Source of the DNA: Strobilurus pachycystidiatus
Taxonomy: Eukaryota; Basidiomycota; Agaricomycetes; Agaricales; Physalacriaceae
Length of the DNA: 15,763 nucleotides
Direction: 5' to 3'
Assembly: GCA_019915135.1 (NCBI GenBank)
Contig: JAHLMK010000058.1
Coordinates: 1 to 15,763, forward strand
Shown piece after piece: positions 9,201 to 15,763 of the stretch (positions within the stretch are counted from its first letter, which is position 1; each line of letters starts with the position of its first letter). Position numbers and translations under genes: made by a program. Below the pieces are notes generated by a model that saw only the letters and a program-made list of their open reading frames with translations, had not been told where the DNA came from and ran no database searches.

Positions 9201-11337
9201 AGCATCTCGAGCAGCTGGCATGTTCACCGCTTTCCGATCCACATCCAAAAGTGCCAGAAGGGCTTCGGTATGCTTCACATCATCAGCATGCCTGGGTGCG
9301 ACACCATGGACATCCTGTGCAAGCAGCGCAACAAGACGGGTAAGATCCAATGCATAGTCCCCAACTTTGTCATCCGAAAGAATATACATGGCGTTGGAGT
9401 GTTGATCAGGGCTTCAAGAGACAAGGATTAGATTATGAAGAGAAGGACTGATAAACGACTTACGGAGGGCACTGTTCCATCAAACGACGTACACCCATGT
9501 CTGTGTTCTTGGCCAAAGATCCAGTGTGCCGCAGGTAGTTCAGCACCACATCACGCAAGTTGCGGAGCGGAGAACCTTCGTCTTGGTATCCCGGAATCCA
9601 AGTGAGCTTCCTGAGCTTGGCCACAGCGTCCCGCGACTTGCGTTCTTCCACAAACAGAGTTGACCAAGCATTGTTATTGGTCCAGATGTGTGTGTCGTGT
9701 TGCGAGTCTGGAGCAAGGAGAATGTCGGGCTCAGCAGAGGGACGCACAATGTGGCGGTTGACAAGTTCCGAGAGTTTCGTCCGATCTTTGGGCTTTTGGA
9801 AGATATCGATTGGGAAATACCGAACGTGGGGCGGGGGAAGGAGAGTCTGGTAATGAGAAACCTTGCCTGCGAGGTCTCGAGCAGGTATCCCTATGCCAGG
9901 ATGAGATGTCGACACATGGAATTTGAACGAGGCGTAGGTTCCTGCGACAAAGTGACACTGGGAGCATTCCATTCCGTCCTGCTCAACAGCAAGACCTTGA
10001 ACCGGTGGCCCATCAAGAGCAAGCAGCGGCACGTCCGATGAGGCTTGACACAAATGGAAACGCTCAACCAAGTCGTCCAGTTCCGCCGTGCACTTGGGTA
10101 GCGTTGCACCCGGAAGATGACCATTAGCATGTTTCCACGCATTGGCCGGGAAGACAGTGATTCCACACTTCAGACAGATGATGAGACGGAGCTCAGTGTG
10201 AAGAGCCATGTTAGGGAGGAAGTCGAGAGGGCGCAGATAGTCCGTGTCGGGATTAAGACGAATACCAGTAGTGGTGGGCTGAGGAACAGGCACACTGTCC
10301 ACATCCATACCATCATTGGTGGGCGACATTGGATCATCACCATCTGAGGATTGCTCCGGCGACGAGTTCAAAGAATACACGTCCTGGGCTACAACTACAG
10401 GAGTTGCTGCTGCAGACCGCAAAGCGAAGAGTCTAAGAGGCTTGGGAGCGAGTGGGGATGGGGTCTCCATGCTTGCCGGTGGAGGTGTTGCGACAGACTC
10501 CCGAGTAGAGAAGAGAATGCTCGGTTCGGGATACGGATGGTGACGAGACGAACTGCGAGAGACAATTCGACTTGGACGAGTGGACGGGGAATTACTGGGA
10601 GTGTGCGGAGTATGTGCAGCCAGAGGAATAGGAGCCCTGGAGGGCGAGACCGGAGTGCTAGCACGACCTCGGCGAGCAGGACTGCGTCTAGCGCTAATAT
10701 GACCAGGCATAGTCCCAAAGGCACCCGGAGTGTGAGGGCGAACAGGCGAGGAACCGAAGAGACTGTGGAGACCGGGAGACGAGGGAGAGAGCGATTGAGC
10801 ATCATCCTCATCAGAGACAGAGGGATTGGCGAGCAACTCAAAGTATTCCTCCCTCTCCTTGTCGGTGTACTTGGTGATAAAGCCCGGTTGGTGACTGCTG
10901 TCAAAGTGCTTGCGCAGCACCTCAAAATCGTGGAACCGTTCATTGCACATGAGGTCGGGACAGGTGACTTGATCCGTTAGAGGGTTGCGCTCCAAGATAC
11001 GATGATGGCCGGGTACTATATTCATGTCAACAATGAAAACCTGACCCTATAAGCGTTGATGTATCAGTACACACCAATGATAGGTTCCGTGAAGACGAGG
11101 TAGGACGAATCGTGTCGGCCCCGGAGGTGACGGTTATAGCGACTTTCAGTCACAGGATCGCCACAGATCTCACACTTCTTTTTGCGCGTCCTAGATCGGG
11201 TACTGGTGAGAAAACGACATGTTGAAGTAAGAAAAGACCCACATTGAAGACACAGACGATGAGCAAAGCTTTGTTGAAAAAAGTCCCAAATAGGAAGGTG
11301 GTGGTAAGAGGTCAAGATGTAAATTACTCTGGTCCAT
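6204..11337 (-). CDS. Zinc-finger / tyrosine-recombinase-like / RecQ-like helicase gene, 3'-truncated by satellite
   Basis: Seven exons read in frame: 11337-11243, 11202-11075, 11015-9464, 9411-8977, 8923-7465, 7197-6629 and 6575-6204. All introns are GT..AG; the 9412-9463 donor is GTAAGT. The start at 11337 is chosen because the 40-nt intron 11203-11242 then keeps frame; a start at 11315 without that intron is the alternative. Residues: C2H2-type fingers at about 42-62, 93-116, 355-374 and 425-446; a Ser/Pro/Arg-rich linker between about 145 and 275; a tyrosine-recombinase-like core at about 970-1080; an Ala/Pro linker and a helix at about 1125-1200; a helicase with Walker A GAGKS at 1334-1338, DEAH at 1428-1431, LTATL near 1460 and a motif IV start GVVFG near 1532-1536. 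Motifs V-VI and any later RecQ domain are absent because the satellite begins there. Fungal telomere-linked RecQ-like helicases are known to sit next to telomeres. A nuclear role in DNA transactions is inferred. No frameshift is seen upstream, so the truncation looks recent. Confidence 0.88.
6576..6628 (-). other. Spliceosomal intron within the helicase domain
   Basis: GTGAGA donor at 6628, TTATTAG acceptor ending at 6576, 53 nt. Splicing joins ASSKWST to FVNRIQERWRVWMCDEAH and so brings Walker A and DEAH into one frame. A competing acceptor (ATTCAG) downstream would break the frame, which supports the choice. Confidence 0.85.
7198..7464 (-). other. Enlarged intron (267 nt) carrying a 49-bp tandem repeat
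   Basis: Donor GTGCGT at 7464 and acceptor TTATAG ending at 7198 join MNDS to LFGMDLS in frame. The other introns of this gene are 40-59 nt, so this one is about five times longer. The extra length is made largely of three tandem repeat copies that start at 7240, 7289 and 7338. Confidence 0.8.
7240..7375. repeat. 49-bp tandem repeat in the intron (three copies)
   Basis: Units begin with CACAGCCAC at 7240, 7289 and 7338 (spacing 49 bp) and contain AATTCTGGCAGAAATTTGG followed by a CATAGCCAC arm. The third copy is incomplete. The same word family (TTCTGGCAGAATTTTGGCC, CACAGCCAC) occurs upstream of the start codon of the same gene. Confidence 0.85.
7465..8923 (-). other. Tyrosine-recombinase-like catalytic region (exon 5)
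   Basis: This exon encodes residues 737-1223 of the helicase-family protein. It contains LALLLLTYLVHIRPTESRLA, which resembles the box I helix of tyrosine recombinases, where the pattern is LLLxTGLRxSE. Here the Arg is R977 and the Glu follows at +3. Next come HTWR (H1032, R1035) as the HxxR box and AGHSANIRARFYA (H1067, Y1076), with nine residues between GH and Tyr as in that family. A Lys-containing turn (FMKGEKR) lies between box I and HxxR, where a catalytic Lys is usual. The overall order R-K-H-R-H-Y is complete. That it is an active recombinase is inference; a divergent fold match is needed to confirm it. Confidence 0.6.
9464..11202 (-). other. Zinc-finger N-terminal region (exons 2-3)
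   Basis: Four Cys2-His2 patterns can be read. CEICG...H...H (C42, C45, H57, H62) sits just behind the basic stretch RTRKKK. CPDLMC...H...H (C93, C98, H111, H116) has a wider Cys spacing. CLKCG...H...H is at C355, C358, H370, H374, and CSQCH...H...H at C425, C428, H441, H446. The second intron (11016-11074) falls between fingers 1 and 2. Paired fingers of the third and fourth type are frequent in basidiomycete proteins linked to RecQ-like helicases. The region between fingers 2 and 3 is Ser/Pro/Arg rich and probably disordered. A role in DNA targeting is inferred. Confidence 0.75.
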
Positions 11338-11379
11338 CAAAAGGGAGTTGCCATATTAGTCCACATCATGTGACCAGTA

Positions 11380-11475
11380 CACAGCCATCCAAATTTCTGG
11401 CGGAATTTTGGCCTGCACAGCCACGACCAGGATTTCTGGCAGAATTTTGGCCTGCACAGCCACCTCAGGTTCTGC
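11380..11475. repeat. Short repeat upstream of the helicase gene, same family as the intron repeat
   Basis: CACAGCCA-type starts lie at 11380, 11416 and 11455 (spacing 36 and 39 bp), each followed by a TTTCTGGCGGAATTTTGG-like segment; the last one is degraded. The array lies about 45-140 bp upstream of the proposed ATG at 11337, so in the 5' UTR or promoter of the helicase gene. Confidence 0.8.
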
Positions 11476-11637
11476 TGGAATTTCGCATATGTACCATGTG
11501 ATGAGTGCTATAATAACATTGTTCCTGGATGTCTGAGGCACAATTAAGTGGAAAAACCCCATGCATTAACTTGTAATTTGTACAAAGGGTAAGTTGTTGT
11601 CGTATACGAGTACAAGTCTAGCACAGCATCATGCGGC
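11476..11637. other. AT-rich spacer, probable promoter region of the helicase gene
   Basis: About 160 bp without repeats or a gene. On the minus strand GTTATTATAGC near 11509-11519 is a TATA-like word about 170 bp upstream of the proposed start. Nothing more specific can be supported. Confidence 0.3.
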
Positions 11638-12524
11638 ATGGGGGCCGGGCCGAAACGCATTGGGCACATTCATATAGCTAATACAAGCATATCATACACA
11701 CATCATGAGTCCCGAGGAGGTGCGCTGCACTGGCACCAGGCGCCGGTACCAGTGCGCGAGCAGAGATGTCAACGGTGGCGGCCGACCGGATATTGTATCG
11801 ACCTCAAACCTGTTTTCCCACTCTTATAAATGTATTTAGGACCGGCCCCAGAAGAATTTGGGTCCCGACAATGTGTGCGGACAAAGCTGGTCTATGTCGT
11901 CTCGGTGCCACAGCAGCCGAGTGCCTTGCGGTCCGGGGGCCGGGCTTAAACTTCTTGGGCACATTCATATAGCTAATACAAGCATATCATACACACATCA
12001 CGAGTCCCGAGAAGGTGCGCTGCACTGGCACCAGCTGCCGGTACCAGTGCGGGGCAAAGATGTCAACGGTGGCGGCCGACCGGATATTGTATCGACCTCA
12101 AACCTGTTTTCCCACTCTTATCAATGTATTTAGGACCGGCCCCAGAAGAGTTTGGGTCCCGACAATGTGTGGGGCCCAAGCGAGACTGTGTCGTCCCGGT
12201 GCCACATCCGCCGAGGGCCTTGCGGGCCGGGGGCCGGGCTTAAACTTCTTGTGCACGTTCATATAGCTAATACAAGCATATCATACATATATCCCGAGTC
12301 CCGAGGAGGTGCGCTGCACTGGCACCAGCTGCCGGTACTAGTGCGCGAGCAGAGATGTCAACGGTGGCGGCCGCACGGATATTGTATGACCACAAAACCT
12401 TTTCCCCCACCCTCCCCCAACCCTAAAGGACTGGCCCCAGCAAGAATTAGGCCTAACCGATGCGTGGTTGCGGAGCTGGATCCGGCCGTCCCGGTACCGG
12501 AACCAAAGAAGCAGCTGTAACTCG
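11638..12524. repeat. Three tandem units of about 295 bp
   Basis: GGGGCC at 11641, 11936 and 12230 gives spacings of 295 and 294 bp. The units share CATATAGCTAATACAAGC, GAGTCCCGAG, TGTCAACGGTGGCGGCCG and CGGATATTGTAT. Each also carries a stem made of GCACTGGCACC and GGTACCAGTGC (first copy 11727-11737 and 11745-11755; one mismatch). The first two units are very similar, and the third departs after about 12390. Open frames repeat between units and differ only by the repeat, so no gene is called. Confidence 0.88.
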
Positions 12525-12658
12525 GGAACGAGCGAGAGTGCCGCCTAGCTGTTTCGGGACAGTGATCCTGACCCTAAAAGGGTGCGGCCCCCGGGACGTT
12601 CCTGGAAATCGGGGACGCAAACGATAGTTCGAGTCGAACTATCAGGGCTTATAGGTAT
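12525..12658. repeat. Hairpin-ended module A
   Basis: This module runs through GTTTCGGGACA, CCTGACCCTAA, GGAAATCGG and GACGCAAA to a perfect 9-bp hairpin (GATAGTTCG 12623-12631, loop AGT, CGAACTATC 12635-12643) and then GCTTATAGGTATAG. The same order of words is found in module B, which ends at 13198. Together with the preceding third 295-bp unit it is a diverged relative of module B. Confidence 0.65.
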
Positions 12659-12887
12659 AGGCCATATGTGAAAGCGCCATCCTCTGTGTTGCGAGGGAAT
12701 TGGCGGTTCTGTGAGGCTGAGAGGAAAACCGCCATCCGCTGTGTTGCGAGTGGAATGGCGGTTGTGTGAGGCTGAGAGGAAAAGCACCATTCTCTGTGTT
12801 GTAGATGAAATGGCGGTTTCCAAAATCCTTCCAAAACAAAATTTTGGTTTGAATTGGAGCCCTCCACTTCCGTTTCAAGAGGGATAG
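12659..12887. mobile_element. Inserted 229-bp copy of the satellite end and its cap
   Basis: Bases 12659-12887 match 5976-6204 with only two differences seen by eye (both in a GTGAAATGACGG-like stretch). The copy includes four satellite arms and the whole 70-bp cap. It lies between modules A and B and is flanked by ATAGGTATAG at 12651-12660 and 12884-12893. These flanks overlap the block ends by a few bases; GTAT is the part lying strictly outside. This looks like a target duplication or a recombination-site copy left by insertion. The mechanism is not shown by the sequence. Confidence 0.7.
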
Positions 12888-12893
12888 GTATAG

Positions 12894-13198
12894 ATGGCGC
12901 TCGTGTACGGCGACCGGTGACCCGATGACCACGAAACTTTCCCCTACAGTCTTCCCCACCCTAGGGGGATGCGCCTAAAAAGTTTCAGGCCCCGGGGCCA
13001 CCTGGCTGAGGAGCTGGATCTGGCGGCCCGATCTGGGCGCGGTAAAGATGGCGCTCGGGCGGGCCGCACGGGCCTCGGGCGGCTTAGCTTTTTCGGGACA
13101 TGAATCCTGACCCTAATACCCTCCCGCCTAAGTGGCATGGAGGAAATCGGTGACGCAAAGCGTAATGTGCTGCAGATTACGCCCGCTTATAGGTATAG
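12894..13198. repeat. Hairpin-ended module B
   Basis: This GC-rich module of about 305 bp shares TTCGGGACA, CCTGACCCTAA, GGAAATCGG, GACGCAAA and GCTTATAGGTATAG with module A. Its hairpin, at the same place, has arms GCGTAAT (13160-13166) and ATTACGC (13176-13182). The arms are wholly different from those of module A but again complementary. No gene is seen. Confidence 0.65.
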
Positions 13199-14026
13199 AC
13201 CCCTAACCCTCCGTACGTACACAAGTCAAGCGCGCACCGCAAGTCAAAGTGAGTTGCAACTGTAAGAAACACACCTCACCCTCACCACGGCACCGATAGA
13301 CGGTCTTTACGCCACCGAAACACTCTCACCCTCACCACGACACAGCGTAGATCGTCTGTACACCACCGAGTCACTGCCTTCACCCTCTCAACCCAACCAA
13401 GGGACAGCATGAGTGCGCAGACAGCTGACCCTCCGCAGACGAGTCCAACGCGCATCTGAGTCGGAGTGAGTTGAGACTACGCGCTGAGAGTCCGTGTCCG
13501 ATCCCGTGACTCGTAGACGAATGCTGGACGTAGCGTTGAGCACGTTGACTCACTTGCCCGCATTGCACACACAACTGGCACACTTGAAGCTGGGAACGCG
13601 CCGTCACATCCGAGTTCTGTCAATCGCCATTTTTGATGCAGTTCTCAAGTCTTCCGAGTCGTGTTGCCAGTCTCGCCCGTTCATCTTCACTTGCGCACAC
13701 CGTCCCTTGCCACCGTCACTGACCCGGATCAGTCAAAACACAAGTCCAGCGCCCCCGACGTCACTCCGCAGCCCCCGCACCCTACGCCAAAGTTGTTCAG
13801 AGTATGAAAACAGTCAAGAACGCACTGTCAGACACGTTGTGTGCGCTTGAACAGTGTATCTTCACCATGCAGCTCCCAGCAGTCCGTCCTTGCTCCCACA
13901 AACGCTGCCACTGAGTACTCAACGCCGCTGTAATAATCGTGCCCAACCACTGACACAATAACCACTGAGCCAAAAGGCTACTATGACGACTTGTCATTTA
14001 GTGTGGTTGGGGCTATATATACCATG

Positions 14027-14056
14027 TGTTATAGACTGTTCCGCATGTCTATAACA
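14027..14056. repeat. Perfect 10-bp inverted repeat at the LTR end
   Basis: TGTTATAGAC (14027-14036) and GTCTATAACA (14047-14056) are exact reverse complements with a 10-nt loop. The right arm forms the LTR terminus. The same hairpin ends all four LTR-like copies (also at 14386, 15433 and 15763). Confidence 0.85.
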
Positions 14057-14224
14057 GTACCTCCTCCTTTAGGCACTGAACCAATGGAGCCTGAGTTGGG
14101 ACAGGGCCCAGCAGCACAGCCACTGATCACAAGGGTTCTATAGCAAAGCCCCCAGGGACGCAACCCTGCAAGTCAGTCGATTCTGAGGAGTCATGGACAA
14201 AGTATGGAAATTTGCCCATGAGCC

Positions 14225-14302
14225 AGATCGAACCGGTGACCTGTTGAAGTCGTCATACTGTAATAATCGTGCCCAACCACTGACACAATAACCACTGAGC
14301 CA
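14225..14302 (-). promoter_or_regulatory. RNA polymerase III-like A and B boxes (tRNA-related sequence)
   Basis: Read on the minus strand, TGGCTCAGTGGTT (14302-14290, inside the second LTR) fits the tRNA A box. GGTTCGATCT (14234-14225, in the interior) fits the B box, 55 nt downstream. It is followed by GGCTCATGGGCA, which resembles a tRNA 3' acceptor strand. The matching 5' acceptor strand is poor and the T loop is one base short, so this is a tRNA relic and not a functional tRNA gene. The same arrangement recurs 1377 bp later at 15602-15679. Confidence 0.45.
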
Positions 14303-14573
14303 AAAGGCTACTATGACGACTTGTCATTTAGTGTGGTTGGGGCTATATATACCATGTGTTATAGACTGTTCCGCATGTCTATAACAGCCGCACCCAAGTC
14401 AGCAACTCGTCTGAGACAGGTTCACCCTAAGCTCGACTCTGCCCTCAATAGTGAACACACCCTACCCTTGACAGATGGTCAGCACACCTAACCCTCGCCA
14501 CAGCACTCTTTACACCACCGAGACACTTCCCTCACCCTCCCTTGAGCTGTTAAACTTCACCGGAAGCCAGCAC

Positions 14574-15763
14574 AGACCCCTAACCCTCCGTACGTACACA
14601 AGTCAAGCGCGCACCGCAAGTCAAAGTGAGTTGCAACTGTAAGAAACACACCTCACCCTCACCACGGCACCGATAGACGGTCTTTACGCCACCGAAACAC
14701 TCTCACCCTCACCACGACACAGCGTAGATCGTCTGTACACCACCGAGTCACTGCCTTCACCCTCTCAACCCAACCAAGGGACAGCATGAGTGCGCAGACA
14801 GCTGACCCTCCGCAGACGAGTCCAACGCGCATCTGAGTCGGAGTGAGTTGAGACTACGCGCTGAGAGTCCGTGTCCGATCCCGTGACTCGTAGACGAATG
14901 CTGGACGTAGCGTTGAGCACGTTGACTCACTTGCCCGCATTGCACACACAACTGGCACACTTGAAGCTGGGAACGCGCCGTCACATCCGAGTTCTGTCAA
15001 TCGCCATTTTTGATGCAGTTCTCAAGTCTTCCGAGTCGTGTTGCCAGTCTCGCCCGTTCATCTTCACTTGCGCACACCGTCCCTTGCCACCGTCACTGAC
15101 CCGGATCAGTCAAAACACAAGTCCAGCGCCCCCGACGTCACTCCGCAGCCCCCGCACCCTACGCCAAAGTTGTTCAGAGTATGAAAACAGTCAAGAACGC
15201 ACTGTCAGACACGTTGTGTGCGCTTGAACAGTGTATCTTCACCATGCAGCTCCCAGCAGTCCGTCCTTGCTCCCACAAACGCTGCCACTGAGTACTCAAC
15301 GCCGCTGTAATAATCGTGCCCAACCACTGACACAATAACCACTGAGCCAAAAGGCTACTATGACGACTTGTCATTTAGTGTGGTTGGGGCTATATATACC
15401 ATGTGTTATAGACTGTTCCGCATGTCTATAACAGTACCTCCTCCTTTAGGCACTGAACCAATGGAGCCTGAGTTGGGACAGGGCCCAGCAGCACAGCCAC
15501 TGATCACAAGGGTTCTATAGCAAAGCCCCCAGGGACGCAACCCTGCAAGTCAGTCGATTCTGAGGAGTCATGGACAAAGTATGGAAATTTGCCCATGAGC
15601 CAGATCGAACCGGTGACCTGTTGAAGTCGTCATACTGTAATAATCGTGCCCAACCACTGACACAATAACCACTGAGCCAAAAGGCTACTATGACGACTTG
15701 TCATTTAGTGTGGTTGGGGCTATATATACCATGTGTTATAGACTGTTCCGCATGTCTATAACA
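14574..15763. repeat. 1377-bp subtelomeric tandem unit, copy 2 (cut by window end)
   Basis: This copy is apparently identical to copy 1 through 15763, where the window stops exactly at the last base of the second LTR-like repeat. The missing part corresponds to 14387-14573 of copy 1. Identity of this degree means recent duplication or active homogenisation, and more copies may follow. Confidence 0.92.
15306..15763. mobile_element. Miniature LTR-type element (TRIM-like), copy 2
   Basis: The same element in the second 1377-bp unit: LTR-like repeats at 15306-15433 and 15636-15763, with the left target copy GCCGC at 15301-15305. The right target copy lies outside the window. It was probably copied as part of the 1377-bp unit and not inserted separately. 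Confidence 0.75.

Larger units (their letters stand above)
13929..14386. mobile_element. Miniature LTR-type element (TRIM-like), copy 1
   Basis: Two identical 128-bp direct repeats, 13929-14056 and 14259-14386, flank a 202-bp interior. Each starts TGTAATAAT and ends CTATAACA (TG...CA) and holds a TATATATA box. The whole 458 bp is flanked by the 5-bp direct repeat GCCGC (13924-13928 and 14387-14391). These are the hallmarks of an LTR retrotransposon insertion, and the size fits terminal-repeat retrotransposons in miniature (TRIMs), which code for nothing. On the minus strand the purine tract AAAGGAGGAGG lies just before the LTR at 14056, as a polypurine tract would. No classical TGG primer-binding site follows the other LTR. 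The identical LTRs imply a recent insertion. Confidence 0.75.
13197..14573. repeat. 1377-bp subtelomeric tandem unit, copy 1
   Basis: The unit begins AGACCCCTAACCCTCC, a telomere-like start, and recurs at 14574 with an offset of 1377 bp. It contains two nearby degenerate copies of a 50-bp repeat (CTCACCCTCACCACG at 13275 and 13325) and a diverged relative near 14490-14540. It also contains the 458-bp LTR-ended element at 13929-14386. A 118-codon frame at 13494-13850 exists in both copies, but I see no support for it as a gene. The remainder is unique, C-rich and without recognised function. Confidence 0.92.

Noticed and set aside
6201..10720. 12-bp match ATAGTCCCAAAG at 6201-6212 and 10709-10720
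   Set aside because: A match of this length is expected by chance in a window of this size, and the flanking sequences are unrelated.
11638..12520. Plus-strand frames of 63-122 codons in the 295-bp units
   Set aside because: They recur with the tandem units and shift frame between copies; no intron or start context supports a gene.
12623..12660. Helitron 3' end (hairpin close to a terminus)
   Set aside because: The sequence after the hairpin lacks a CTRR end, and the junction shows direct repeats, which Helitrons do not make.
13494..13850. A 118-codon frame present in both 1377-bp units (also 14871-15227)
   Set aside because: Identical only because the DNA units are identical; Ser/Pro/Leu-rich, with no family features. 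Its opposite strand is also open.
14220..14310. Functional tRNA gene on the minus strand
   Set aside because: Acceptor strands do not pair well, the T loop is one base short and A-B spacing is long; kept only as a tRNA-like relic.

Overview
The window reads as the left end of a fungal chromosome, most likely from a basidiomycete (Agaricomycotina-like). It opens with the C-rich strand of a TTAGGG-type telomere whose number of G residues varies. The one large gene has seven exons separated by short introns (mostly 40-59 nt), with GT..AG borders and YTNAY-like branch sites, as is usual in basidiomycetes. No bacterial features are present.

Layout from the telomere inward: (1) 1-130, telomere repeats. 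(2) 131-1046, an AT-richer gene fragment of unknown function that has lost its 5' end at the telomere; at least two introns can be recognised. (3) 1047-2060, a repeat field with six copies of a 24-nt imperfect inverted repeat and about ten copies of a 41-bp minisatellite. (4) 2061-2767, a spacer with a palindrome around a TATA-like box and several hairpins. (5) about 2768-6134, a satellite of roughly sixty 55-bp units, each carrying short inverted arms. The units are diverged on the telomere side and nearly identical on the inner side. (6) 6135-6204, a 70-bp unique cap on the satellite. (7) 6204-11337, minus strand, the main gene: a multidomain telomere-linked-helicase-type protein read towards the telomere. 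(8) 11338-13198, repeats upstream of that gene: a short 36-39-bp repeat, three 295-bp tandem units, two diverged modules that each end in a hairpin and the motif ATAGGTATAG, and an inserted 229-bp copy of the satellite end. (9) 13197-15763, two tandem, apparently identical copies of a 1377-bp unit (the second cut by the window end). Each unit starts with telomere-like sequence and contains a tiny element with 128-bp LTR-like ends.

The centre of interest is the main gene. Splicing in frame across six introns gives about 1,536 residues before the satellite interrupts it. In order these are four C2H2-type zinc fingers, a Ser/Pro-rich linker, a region with a complete tyrosine-recombinase signature (R..E, HxxR, GH, Y with the family's 9-residue GH-to-Y spacing), an Ala/Pro linker with a predicted helix, and the first half of a RecQ-like helicase (Walker A, DEAH, LTATL). 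The satellite replaces the second half of the helicase. Because the satellite has no stop codons in this direction, the frame runs on for about 812 more residues of repeat-encoded sequence.

Taken together, a DNA recombinase-helicase gene sits among modular repeats. One satellite fragment appears to have moved across the gene into an ATAGGTATAG site and is flanked by direct copies of it. A site-specific recombination system shaping this subtelomere is a testable hypothesis, not something the sequence proves. The recombinase assignment rests on motif reading only.
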